NCBI GenBank assembly: GCA_034658975.1
Contig: JAYEGJ010000122.1
Coordinates: forward strand, 1-7,471
Source of the DNA: SZUA-217 sp034658975
Lineage (GTDB): Bacteria > Actinomycetota > Acidimicrobiia > Spongiisociales > ZC4RG35
Direction of reading: 5' to 3'
Length of the DNA stretch: 7,471 nucleotides
The notes under the pieces: model-generated
Database searches by the model: none
What the model saw: only the letters and a program-made list of their open reading frames with translations
Told to the model about the DNA's origin: nothing
Program-made: the position numbers and the translations under genes
In this document: positions 1-7,344 of the stretch, piece by piece
Numbering within the stretch: the first letter of the stretch is position 1
Layout of the letters: the number at the start of each line of letters is the position of its first letter

Positions 1-3000
1 GGTTCTTGGACGAAGGTCTCCGAGAGATCTTCAACGAGATAACTCCCATCGAGGATTTCACTGGTTCTCTCGCGCTCGAACTGACCAACCATCGTTTTGG
101 CGAACCCCTGATGAGCCTCGAAGAGGCCAAAGAGCGCGACGCCAACTACGCCCAGCCGTTGTTCGTGACGGCGCGGTTCATGAACAAGGGCACCGGTGAG
201 ATCAAGGAACAGAAGGTGTTCCTTGGCGACTTCCCGATCATGACCGACAAGGGTGTCTTCATCATCAACGGAACCGAGAGGGTCATCGTCTCCCAGCTCG
301 TCCGTTCACCCGGCATCTATTACGACGTCAACAAGGACAAGACGTCCGACAAGATGATCTACTCCAGCAAGGTCATCCCCGGTCGTGGAGCCTGGCTCGA
401 ATTCGACACCGACAAGAAGGACACCATCGGTGTCCGTGTCGATCGCAAGCGTCGCCAGTACGTGACGGCGTTCCTCAAGGCGCTCGGCATCGCCGAGACC
501 GACGAAGAGATCCTCGAGATGTTTGACGGTGCCGAGTCGATCAGGAACACGATCGAGAAGGACACGGCTGTCGACAAGGAAGAGGCCCTCCTCGACCTGT
601 ATCGCAAGCTTCGCCCGGGCGAGCCCACCACTGTGGAGTCCGCTCGCGGTCTGATCCAGACGCTCTTCCGCAATCCCAAGCGCTACGACCTGACTCGCGT
701 CGGTCGTTACAAGATGAGCCAGAAATTCAACGCGAGGGCCCCCAAGGACTACCGGGCCGAGGGTCTCCAGATGCTGCGCGACGAGGACATCGTCGACGCC
801 ATCAAGTACCTCGTGGCCCTTCACGCCGGCGAGTCGACGATGAAGACCCACACGGGTACGGAAGTCCAGATCGCCACCGACGACATCGACCACTTCGGCA
901 ACCGCCGTATCCGTACGGTCGGAGAGCTCGTTCAGAACCAGATGCGAGTCGGCCTGACCCGTCTCGAGCGTGTCGTGCGCGAGCGCATGACGACTCAGGA
1001 CCCGGATGCGATCACTCCTCAGAGTTTGATCAACATCCGTCCCGTCACCGCGTCGATCAAGGAGTTCTTCGGAACATCGCAACTGAGCCAGTTCATGGAC
1101 CAGCCGAACCCTCTTGCCGGACTCACCCACCGGCGCCGTCTGTCGGCGCTCGGCCCGGGTGGCCTGTCCCGCGAACGCGCAGGGTTCGAGGTTCGAGACG
1201 TTCACCCGTCTCACTACGGTCGTATGTGCCCGATCGAGACTCCCGAGGGCCCCAACATCGGCCTCATCGGTTCGTTGGCCTCCTACGCAAGGGTCAACGA
1301 CTTCGGCTTCATCGAGACGCCTTATCGCAAGGTGAAGGACGGAATAGTCACGAAGAAGGTCGACTACCTGACCGCCACCGAGGAGGAGCGCTTCGTCATC
1401 GCGCAGGCGAACGCCCCGCTCAAGGACAACGGCGCCTTTGCCAACAAGCGGGTGCTGGTGCGTCTTGCCGGTGGTGAGGTCGAGCAGGTCGACGCCAAGA
1501 GCGTGGACTACATGGACGTCTCGCCCAAGCAGATCGTTTCGGTCTCGACCGCGCTGATCCCGTTCCTCGAGCACGACGATGCCAACCGCGCCTTGATGGG
1601 CTCGAACATGCAACGTCAGGCCGTTCCGTTGCTGACCTCCGAGTCACCCCTTGTCGGTACCGGCGTCGAAGGCCGGGCCGCTCAGGACTCGGGCGACATG
1701 ATCGTCTCCAACGTCGCCGGCGAAGTAGTCGAGGTCACCGGTGACGAGATCATCGTCAAGGAAACCGGTGCCAACAAGAAGCACACCTTCCCCCTCGACA
1801 AGTTCAATCGGTCCAACCAGGGCACCTGCATGAACCACAAGGCCATCGTCCGCGAGGGCGACAAGGTCAAGGTTGATTCTGTCCTGGCTGACGGCCCCTC
1901 GACCGAGAATGGTGAACTGGCGCTTGGCCGCAACCTCCTCGTTGCCTTCATGCCTTTCCAGGGTCTCAACTACGAGGACGCCATCATCATCAGCAGGCGT
2001 CTCGTCAAGGACGACGTTCTCACCTCGATCCATATCGAGGAGCACGAACTCGATGCTCGTGACACCAAACTGGGAGCCGAAGAGATCACCAGGGACATTC
2101 CCAACGTTCCCGAGGAGGTTCTCGCGAACCTCGACGAGGACGGGATCATTCGCGTTGGTGCTGAGGTAGGCCCCGGCGATTACCTGGTCGGCAAGGTCAC
2201 TCCCAAGGGTGAGACCGAGCTGACACCGGAAGAGCGTCTCCTTCGTGCCATCTTCGGCGAGAAGGCCCGCGAGGTGCGTGACACGTCGCTCAAGGTTCCT
2301 CACGGCGAGCAGGGCAAGGTCATTGCGGTCAAGGTGTTCAAACGAGCCGAGGGCTTCGACCTTCCCCCGGGTGTCAACCAGTTGGTGCGAATCTATGTAG
2401 CGACCCAGCGCAAGATCTCCGAAGGCGACAAGCTCGCCGGACGTCACGGCAACAAGGGCGTTATCTCCAAGGTTCTTCCCGAAGAGGAGATGCCTTTCCT
2501 GTCCGATGGAACTCCGGTCGACATCATCTTGTCACCGCTGGGTGTCCCGTCTCGAATGAACCTCGGTCAGGTTCTCGAAACCCATCTCGGCTGGGCCGCC
2601 GCCCAGGGCTGGGAACCCTTCAAGGGCGATTCCCCCGCCGCCGTAGGTGTCCAGCCGTGGACGAAGACCGCAACCCCGGTCTTCGACGGCGCTCGCGAGG
2701 ACGAGATCATGAAGGTCATCGCCAACGCTCACCCCAACCGGGACGGCGATCGTCTGGTTGAGGAGGATGGAAAGGCGACCCTGTACGACGGTCGCACCGG
2801 TGAGCCATTCGACACCCAGGTCACGGTCGGATACATCTACGTGCTCAAGCTGGTCCACCTTGTCGATGAGAAGATCCATGCCCGCTCGACCGGCCCCTAC
2901 AGCATGATCACCCAGCAGCCGCTCGGTGGTAAGGCTCAGTTCGGTGGCCAGCGATTCGGTGAGATGGAGGTCTGGGCGCTCGAGGCATACGGTGCCGCAT

Positions 3001-3275
3001 ACGCCCTTCAGGAGCTTCTGACCATCAAGTCAGACGACGTGCAGGGCCGCGTCAAGGTTTACGAAGCAATCGTCAAAGGGGACAACATCCCCGAGCCCGG
3101 CATTCCGGAGTCGTTCCGCGTGCTGGTCAAAGAGATGCAGAGCCTCTGCCTCAATGTCGAGATGCTCTCGGCCGGTGAGGAAGTCGAACTCAAGGAACTC
3201 GAAGAGGAGACCTACCGGTCCGTCGAGACACTTGGCATCGACCTCAGCCGTCCCGAGCGTCCGGATTCCGAATGA
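1..3275 (+). CDS. rpoB: DNA-directed RNA polymerase subunit beta (5'-truncated by window edge)
   Basis: Beta subunit of RNA polymerase; with beta' it forms the active site that polymerises RNA on DNA. The frame is already open at the left edge; the TTG at 6 is an internal Leu codon. By comparison with recalled M. tuberculosis RpoB about 75 N-terminal residues are missing. Numbering from base 6 as residue 1: I66-K67-E68 matches the beta-lobe patch contacted by CarD/Mfd; the rifampicin-pocket block spans about 357-385 (Q362, D365, H375, S380); the conserved CPIETPEGPNIGLIGS block is at about 408-424; E657-D658 is the YED motif near the catalytic centre; K809 and K817 in GDK...GNKG match E. coli K1065/K1073, which contact the RNA/NTP phosphates; H958 in HARSTG matches E. 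coli H1237. The C-terminal clamp segment (about 975-1065) is intact, and the protein ends in a natural TGA. Pocket position 367 is Pro and 371 is Ala. rpoC follows after 151 nt. Identification is certain. Confidence 0.98.
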   Translation, partial: FLDEGLREIFNEITPIEDFTGSLALELTNHRFGEPLMSLEEAKERDANYAQPLFVTARFMNKGTGEIKEQKVFLGDFPIMTDKGVFIINGTERVIVSQLVRSPGIYYDVNKDKTSDKMIYSSKVIPGRGAWLEFDTDKKDTIGVRVDRKRRQYVTAFLKALGIAETDEEILEMFDGAESIRNTIEKDTAVDKEEALLDLYRKLRPGEPTTVESARGLIQTLFRNPKRYDLTRVGRYKMSQKFNARAPKDYRAEGLQMLRDEDIVDAIKYLVALHAGESTMKTHTGTEVQIATDDIDHFGNRRIRTVGELVQNQMRVGLTRLERVVRERMTTQDPDAITPQSLINIRPVTASIKEFFGTSQLSQFMDQPNPLAGLTHRRRLSALGPGGLSRERAGFEVRDVHPSHYGRMCPIETPEGPNIGLIGSLASYARVNDFGFIETPYRKVKDGIVTKKVDYLTATEEERFVIAQANAPLKDNGAFANKRVLVRLAGGEVEQVDAKSVDYMDVSPKQIVSVSTALIPFLEHDDANRALMGSNMQRQAVPLLTSESPLVGTGVEGRAAQDSGDMIVSNVAGEVVEVTGDEIIVKETGANKKHTFPLDKFNRSNQGTCMNHKAIVREGDKVKVDSVLADGPSTENGELALGRNLLVAFMPFQGLNYEDAIIISRRLVKDDVLTSIHIEEHELDARDTKLGAEEITRDIPNVPEEVLANLDEDGIIRVGAEVGPGDYLVGKVTPKGETELTPEERLLRAIFGEKAREVRDTSLKVPHGEQGKVIAVKVFKRAEGFDLPPGVNQLVRIYVATQRKISEGDKLAGRHGNKGVISKVLPEEEMPFLSDGTPVDIILSPLGVPSRMNLGQVLETHLGWAAAQGWEPFKGDSPAAVGVQPWTKTATPVFDGAREDEIMKVIANAHPNRDGDRLVEEDGKATLYDGRTGEPFDTQVTVGYIYVLKLVHLVDEKIHARSTGPYSMITQQPLGGKAQFGGQRFGEMEVWALEAYGAAYALQELLTIKSDDVQGRVKVYEAIVKGDNIPEPGIPESFRVLVKEMQSLCLNVEMLSAGEEVELKELEEETYRSVETLGIDLSRPERPDSE

Positions 3276-3424
3276 AAAGGATGATGAGGCGGCATCCCCG
3301 TCGGACCGGCGTCTGTTTGGCCGGCGACAAAACCGGATTTGTGATTAGTGGACGTGGCCCCCTGAGTGGGGCGGCGGACGGCGAGAGGGGACTCTCGGCC
3401 AAAGTCCGCCGGCAAGAGAGGTAG
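3272..3424 (+). CDS. Candidate 50-aa basic small ORF filling the rpoB-rpoC gap
   Basis: An ATG at 3272 overlaps the rpoB stop in an ATGA arrangement, and the frame stays open for 50 codons to TAG at 3422-3424, two bases before the rpoC ATG. The predicted peptide begins MKRMMRRHPRR, has 13 Lys/Arg against 4 Asp/Glu (net about +9), one Cys and no membrane segment. I do not recognise it. For: the exact fit between the two genes, the stop-start overlap that would allow reinitiation by ribosomes leaving rpoB, and about 70% GC at third positions. Against: no Shine-Dalgarno before 3272, a 50-codon open run is not rare in GC-rich DNA, and the same bases form three hairpins, which suggests selection on RNA structure instead. 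The rpoC ribosome binding site would lie in its last codons, so translating it could also couple rpoC expression to rpoB. A spurious frame remains quite possible. Confidence 0.3.
   Translation: MKRMMRRHPRRTGVCLAGDKTGFVISGRGPLSGAADGERGLSAKVRRQER
3300..3328 (+). other. Spacer hairpin 1 in rpoB-rpoC mRNA
   Basis: GTCG at 3300-3303 pairs with CGAC at 3325-3328 and CCGGC at 3306-3310 with GCCGG at 3320-3324. This gives nine G-C-rich pairs with a 2-nt GA bulge and a 9-nt loop. No U-tract follows, only AAAA, so it is unlikely to be an intrinsic terminator. Its role is unknown; it could be a processing or stability element. Confidence 0.4.
3357..3372 (+). other. Spacer hairpin 2 in rpoB-rpoC mRNA
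   Basis: GCCCC at 3357-3361 pairs with GGGGC at 3368-3372 around a 6-nt loop. It is a short stem of five G-C pairs that abuts hairpin 3 with no spacer, so the two could stack coaxially. No U-tract follows. Confidence 0.4.
3373..3410 (+). other. Spacer hairpin 3, ending just before the rpoC ribosome binding site
   Basis: GGCGGAC at 3373-3379 is the exact reverse complement of GTCCGCC at 3404-3410. Inside it, CGAGAG at 3382-3387 pairs exactly with CTCTCG at 3392-3397 around a GGGA loop, which fits the GNRA tetraloop class. GG at 3380-3381 can also pair with CC at 3399-3400, leaving G3398 and AAA 3401-3403 bulged, for about 15 pairs in all. The base of the stem lies seven bases before the GAGGT core of the rpoC Shine-Dalgarno, so the structure leaves that site free while capping the leader. 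The pairing is directly visible; a function in rpoC translation or mRNA stability is inferred. Confidence 0.55.
3416..3422 (+). promoter_or_regulatory. Ribosome binding site of rpoC
   Basis: GAGAGGT ends four bases before the ATG at 3427; its GAGGT core (3418-3422) is complementary to the CCUCC region at the 16S rRNA 3' end. It supports the ATG at 3427 as the rpoC start. It lies single-stranded just after hairpin 3 and overlaps the end of the candidate 50-aa frame. Confidence 0.75.
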
Positions 3425-3426
3425 GC

Positions 3427-6400
3427 ATGGCACAGCAGCAACTATTCGATGAACTGAAAGTAGGCCTTGCCTCCAGTGACCAGATTCGCGCCTGGTCGTA
3501 CGGAGAGGTCAAGAAGCCGGAGACAATCAACTACCGAACCCTTCGCCCCGAGAAGGAAGGTCTTTTCGACGAGCGCATCTTCGGTCCTCAGAGGGACTGG
3601 GAGTGCTACTGCGGCAAGTACAAGAGGATTCGCTACAAGGGGATCATCTGCGAGCGCTGCGGTGTCGAAGTCACCCGTTCCAAGGTGCGTCGCGAGCGGA
3701 TGGGTCATATCGAGCTGGCCGCCCCCGTCACCCATATCTGGTTCTTCAAGGGTGTTCCCAGCCGGCTCGGCTACCTCCTCGACATGTCGCCGAAAGAGCT
3801 GGAGAAGGTCATCTACTTCGCCAGCTACATCATCACTTCGGTAAACGACGAGACCCGTCAGAAGGATCTGCCGGAGCTCGAGGCCGCGGTTGGTGACGAG
3901 ATCGAGGTGGTCAAGTCCGAATTCGACGAGTGGCACGAGGTTCGTCTCGAGGCTCTCGAGGATGAGCTCGCCCGCATGGAAGAAGGCGGGGCCAAGAGCC
4001 AGGAGATCAACGCCCGGCGCAAGGAAGTCGAGAAGGAGATCAAGGAGCGCCAGGAGCGCGCCGACCGCGAGATCGAACTGATCAACGAGGCCTTCGACAC
4101 ATTCAAGACGTTTGGCCCCAAGCAGTTGGTCGAGTCCGAGCAGCTTTGGCGTGAGATCTGGTTCCGCTACGCCGATTACTTCGAGGGCGGAATGGGCGCC
4201 GAGGCTGTGAAGTCTCTCCTGCTCAACCTCGACCTCGACGCCGAGATGGAGCGTCTCGACGAGCACCTCAACGGCGGCTCGCAGCAGAGGCGTCAAAGGG
4301 CGACCCAGCGCATGAAGGTTGTCAAGCCCTTCTGGGAGGCGAAGAACCGCCCCGAGGACATGATCCTCGAGACCGTTCCGGTCATTCCCCCCGACCTGCG
4401 TCCGATGGTCCAGCTCGACGGTGGCCGTTTCGCCACTTCCGACCTCAACGACCTCTACCGCAGGGTCATCAACAGGAACAACCGTCTCAAGCGGCTTCTC
4501 GACCTCGGTGCTCCCGAGATCATCGTCAACAACGAAAAGCGCATGCTTCAGGAGGCCGTCGACGCATTGTTCGACAACGGCCGCCGCGGCCGTGCTGTGA
4601 CCGGGCCGGGCAACCGCGCTCTCAAATCACTTTCGGACATGCTCAAGGGCAAGCAGGGGCGGTTCCGTCAGAACCTTCTTGGAAAGCGTGTCGACTACTC
4701 CGGCCGTTCGGTCATCGTGGTCGGTCCGGATCTCAGTCTGCACCAGTGCGGTCTTCCCAAGATCATGGCTCTCGAGCTGTTCAAGCCGTTCGTTATGAAG
4801 CGTCTGGTCGATCTCGACCTCGCCCAGAACATCAAGGCTGCCAAGCGCATGGTAGAGCGCCAACGCCCCCAGGTCTGGGACGTGTTGAGCGACGTGATCC
4901 AGGAGCATCCCGTGTTCCTCAACCGTGCTCCCACCTTGCACCGTCTTGGTATCCAGGCGTTCGAGCCGGTTCTGGTCGAAGGCAAGGCCATTCAGATTCA
5001 TCCCCTCGTCTGTGAGGCGTTCAACGCCGACTTCGACGGTGACCAGATGGCCGTCCACCTCCCGCTCTCCGCAGAGGCGCAGGCCGAGGCACGTGTGCTC
5101 ATGCTTTCGACCAATAACGTCCTTTCGCCCGCCTCGGGCCGCCCGATTGTCACTCCTTCACAGGACATGGTCATCGGCGTGTACTACCTGTCGGAATTCG
5201 TCGAGGACGGCATTGGAGCCGGACGTCACTTCTCCGACCTCGATGAGGCCGTCATGGCTTACGAGATCGGCGAACTGTCGCTGCATGCTCCGATCAGAAT
5301 CCGTCTGGGAGACAAGGCCGGCGATCCCGCCCTGCATCACGACCTGAAGAAGACACTCGGCTCGTTGCTCAACGATGAGCCGTTCGACAAGGACGGTCTC
5401 GCAGATACCACGATCGGTCGTGTTCTTCTCAACGAGGCCTTCCCGGAGGGCTTCCCCTTTGTCGACTCCGTTGTGATCAAGAGCGACATCAGGCTTCTGA
5501 TTGAGACGATCATCGAGCGTTACCCCCGTTCGGCCGTTGCCAGCACCCTGGACAGCATCAAGGAGCTCGGATTCAGATACGCCACCAAGGCCGGGCTGAC
5601 CATCGCTCTCGACGATGTCCGCACGCCGGGTAACAAGGCCGAGATCCTGGAAGCCTACGAGGACAGGGCTCAGAAGGTGCAGGACCTCTTCGCCAAGGGT
5701 GTCGTCACCGACGACGAGCGCCGTCAGGAACTCATCGAGATCTGGACCGAGGCCACCGAGAAGGTGACCGAGGCCATGAAGGCAAATCTCAAGACCGAGC
5801 AGTTCAACTCGCTGGACATGATGGTGGGCTCAGGTGCCCGAGGAAACATGATGCAGGTCCGTCAGATCGCCGGAATGCGTGGTCTGGTTGCCAACCCCAA
5901 GGGTGACATCATTCCTCGCCCGATCATTTCGAACTTCCGTGAGGGCCTGTCCGTGCTCGAGTACTTCATCTCGACTCACGGTGCCCGCAAGGGTCTTGCC
6001 GATACGGCTCTTCGAACAGCCGACTCCGGTTATCTAACCCGTCGTCTGGTCGACGTCTCCCAGGAGATGATCATCCTGGAGGACGACTGCGAGACCGATC
6101 GAGGCATCGTCATCAGCGTCATTGACGATCGCGGCGAGAAGATCAGGAACCTTCGCTCCCGTACCTACGGCCGTGCTCTGGCGGATGATCTCAAGGTTGG
6201 CCGCACTCTCGTGGCCACCGAGGATGGCGACAAGCTTCGTGCCGGAACCATCATCGGCACCAAGGAGCTGCAGGCAATCGAGGCGGCCGATGTCGAGTCG
6301 GTCCGGGTCCGCTCTCCGCTCACCTGTGACACCCGTGGCGGTGTCTGCCAGGCCTGTTACGGCCTCTCTCTTGCCACGGGCAAGATCGTCGAGTTGGGCG

Positions 6401-7344
6401 AGGCCGTGGGAATCATGGCCGCCCAGTCGATTGGCGAGCCCGGTACTCAGCTCACGATGCGTACGTTCCACACCGGCGGTGTTGCCGGCGCGGACATCAC
6501 CCACGGTCTGCCCCGCGTGGTGGAGCTGTTCGAGGCCCGCACGCCCAAGGGCAAGGCCGCCATGTCGGAGATGACCGGTACCGCCAAGCACATCGACGAC
6601 GAGGAAGGCCGCCGCATCGTCGTCACCGCTGGTGATGAAGAAGTTGTCTACCCGATCTCACGGTTCTCCAAGATTCGCTTCCTCGACACAGCCGAGGTCG
6701 AAGCCGGCTCGCAGCTCACCGATGGCCCCCTCGATCCGAAGGAAGTCCTCGAGATCCGTGGGGTTCGCGCTGCCCAGCAGTACCTGGTCGATCAGGTACA
6801 GGAGGTCTACCGCTCCCAGGGTGTCGAGATCCACGACAAGCACATCGAGATGATCGTTCGTCAGATGCTGCGCCGGGTCAGGATCGTCGCTCCCAACGAG
6901 TCGGACTTCCTCCCCGCTGCGCTGATCGACGATCAGAAGTTCCGTGATACCAACAAGGAGCTAGTCATGGACGGCAAGCAGCCTGCCGAGGGTCGTCCCG
7001 AACTGATGGGCATCACCAAGGCCTCGTTGGCGACGGATTCGTGGCTGTCGGCAGCCTCGTTCCAGGAAACAACCCGTGTCCTGACCGATGCGGCCATTCA
7101 GAGCCGCTCCGACTTCATGCGCGGTCTCAAGGAGAACGTCATCATCGGCAAGCTCATCCCGGCCGGGACAGGTGCAACCCAGTACCAGGCCCTCCAGCCG
7201 TCACTCCCGGGCGCGACCACGGTCGCCAGTCTTGGGTTCCTCGGCGAAGGTGGGGAGCGCATCAGCGACGACGAGGGTCTTCCCGACGACCCCGCCGAGT
7301 GGCTCGCTTCGCTGGGCAACTCCTCAAACACCGAAGAGGAGTAG
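3427..7344 (+). CDS. rpoC: DNA-directed RNA polymerase subunit beta'
   Basis: Complete 1305-aa beta' subunit, the largest RNAP core subunit; M. tuberculosis RpoC is about 1316 aa. The ATG is supported by a Shine-Dalgarno and by the N-terminus (FDELKVGLAS...WSYGEVKKPETINYRTL). Zinc site 1 is C60/C62/C75/C78. About residues 150-225 are charged heptad-like coiled coil, the insertion typical of actinobacterial beta'. The clamp helices that bind sigma cover about 344-400 (RRVINRNNRLKRLL), and the lid/rudder-proximal GKRVDYSGRSVIVVGP block follows at about 419-434. The catalytic NADFDGD loop is 533-539, with D535, D537 and D539 holding Mg. The bridge-helix region is about 834-880 (FREGLSVLEYF...GYLTRRLVDV). 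Zinc site 2 is C888/C967/C974/C977. The trigger loop lies around M1011-R1012 to H1015 (TMRTFHTGG), without the large insert of proteobacteria. The conserved C-terminal block ends at IPAGTG (1249), and the last 56 residues form a divergent tail ending in TEEE. No key residue is missing. Confidence 0.99.
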   Translation: MAQQQLFDELKVGLASSDQIRAWSYGEVKKPETINYRTLRPEKEGLFDERIFGPQRDWECYCGKYKRIRYKGIICERCGVEVTRSKVRRERMGHIELAAPVTHIWFFKGVPSRLGYLLDMSPKELEKVIYFASYIITSVNDETRQKDLPELEAAVGDEIEVVKSEFDEWHEVRLEALEDELARMEEGGAKSQEINARRKEVEKEIKERQERADREIELINEAFDTFKTFGPKQLVESEQLWREIWFRYADYFEGGMGAEAVKSLLLNLDLDAEMERLDEHLNGGSQQRRQRATQRMKVVKPFWEAKNRPEDMILETVPVIPPDLRPMVQLDGGRFATSDLNDLYRRVINRNNRLKRLLDLGAPEIIVNNEKRMLQEAVDALFDNGRRGRAVTGPGNRALKSLSDMLKGKQGRFRQNLLGKRVDYSGRSVIVVGPDLSLHQCGLPKIMALELFKPFVMKRLVDLDLAQNIKAAKRMVERQRPQVWDVLSDVIQEHPVFLNRAPTLHRLGIQAFEPVLVEGKAIQIHPLVCEAFNADFDGDQMAVHLPLSAEAQAEARVLMLSTNNVLSPASGRPIVTPSQDMVIGVYYLSEFVEDGIGAGRHFSDLDEAVMAYEIGELSLHAPIRIRLGDKAGDPALHHDLKKTLGSLLNDEPFDKDGLADTTIGRVLLNEAFPEGFPFVDSVVIKSDIRLLIETIIERYPRSAVASTLDSIKELGFRYATKAGLTIALDDVRTPGNKAEILEAYEDRAQKVQDLFAKGVVTDDERRQELIEIWTEATEKVTEAMKANLKTEQFNSLDMMVGSGARGNMMQVRQIAGMRGLVANPKGDIIPRPIISNFREGLSVLEYFISTHGARKGLADTALRTADSGYLTRRLVDVSQEMIILEDDCETDRGIVISVIDDRGEKIRNLRSRTYGRALADDLKVGRTLVATEDGDKLRAGTIIGTKELQAIEAADVESVRVRSPLTCDTRGGVCQACYGLSLATGKIVELGEAVGIMAAQSIGEPGTQLTMRTFHTGGVAGADITHGLPRVVELFEARTPKGKAAMSEMTGTAKHIDDEEGRRIVVTAGDEEVVYPISRFSKIRFLDTAEVEAGSQLTDGPLDPKEVLEIRGVRAAQQYLVDQVQEVYRSQGVEIHDKHIEMIVRQMLRRVRIVAPNESDFLPAALIDDQKFRDTNKELVMDGKQPAEGRPELMGITKASLATDSWLSAASFQETTRVLTDAAIQSRSDFMRGLKENVIIGKLIPAGTGATQYQALQPSLPGATTVASLGFLGEGGERISDDEGLPDDPAEWLASLGNSSNTEEE

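Noticed and set aside
6..8. TTG as the start codon of rpoB
   Set aside because: The frame is open to the window edge, with TTC before it, and homology to the beta subunit requires about 75 more residues upstream. It is an internal Leu.
306..1613. Long antisense open frame opposite rpoB (also 1644-2447, and 3442-4296 opposite rpoC)
   Set aside because: These are shadows: GC-rich codon choice in rpoB and rpoC removes stops from the opposite strand. The predicted proteins resemble no family I know, and the sense strand is unambiguous.
3154..3348. 64-aa frame crossing the rpoB end
   Set aside because: Most of it overlaps conserved rpoB coding sequence in another frame, it has no ribosome binding site, and its stop at 3346-3348 has no relation to rpoC.
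3392..3420. CTCTC at 3392-3396 pairing with GAGAG of the rpoC Shine-Dalgarno as a translation switch
   Set aside because: Only five pairs are possible, while the same CTCTCG forms a longer perfect inner stem with 3382-3387 that is reinforced by an outer stem. The competing fold looks too weak to matter.
3276..3426. Separate promoter for rpoC in the spacer
   Set aside because: I found no -35/-10 pair with acceptable spacing, so cotranscription with rpoB is the simpler reading.
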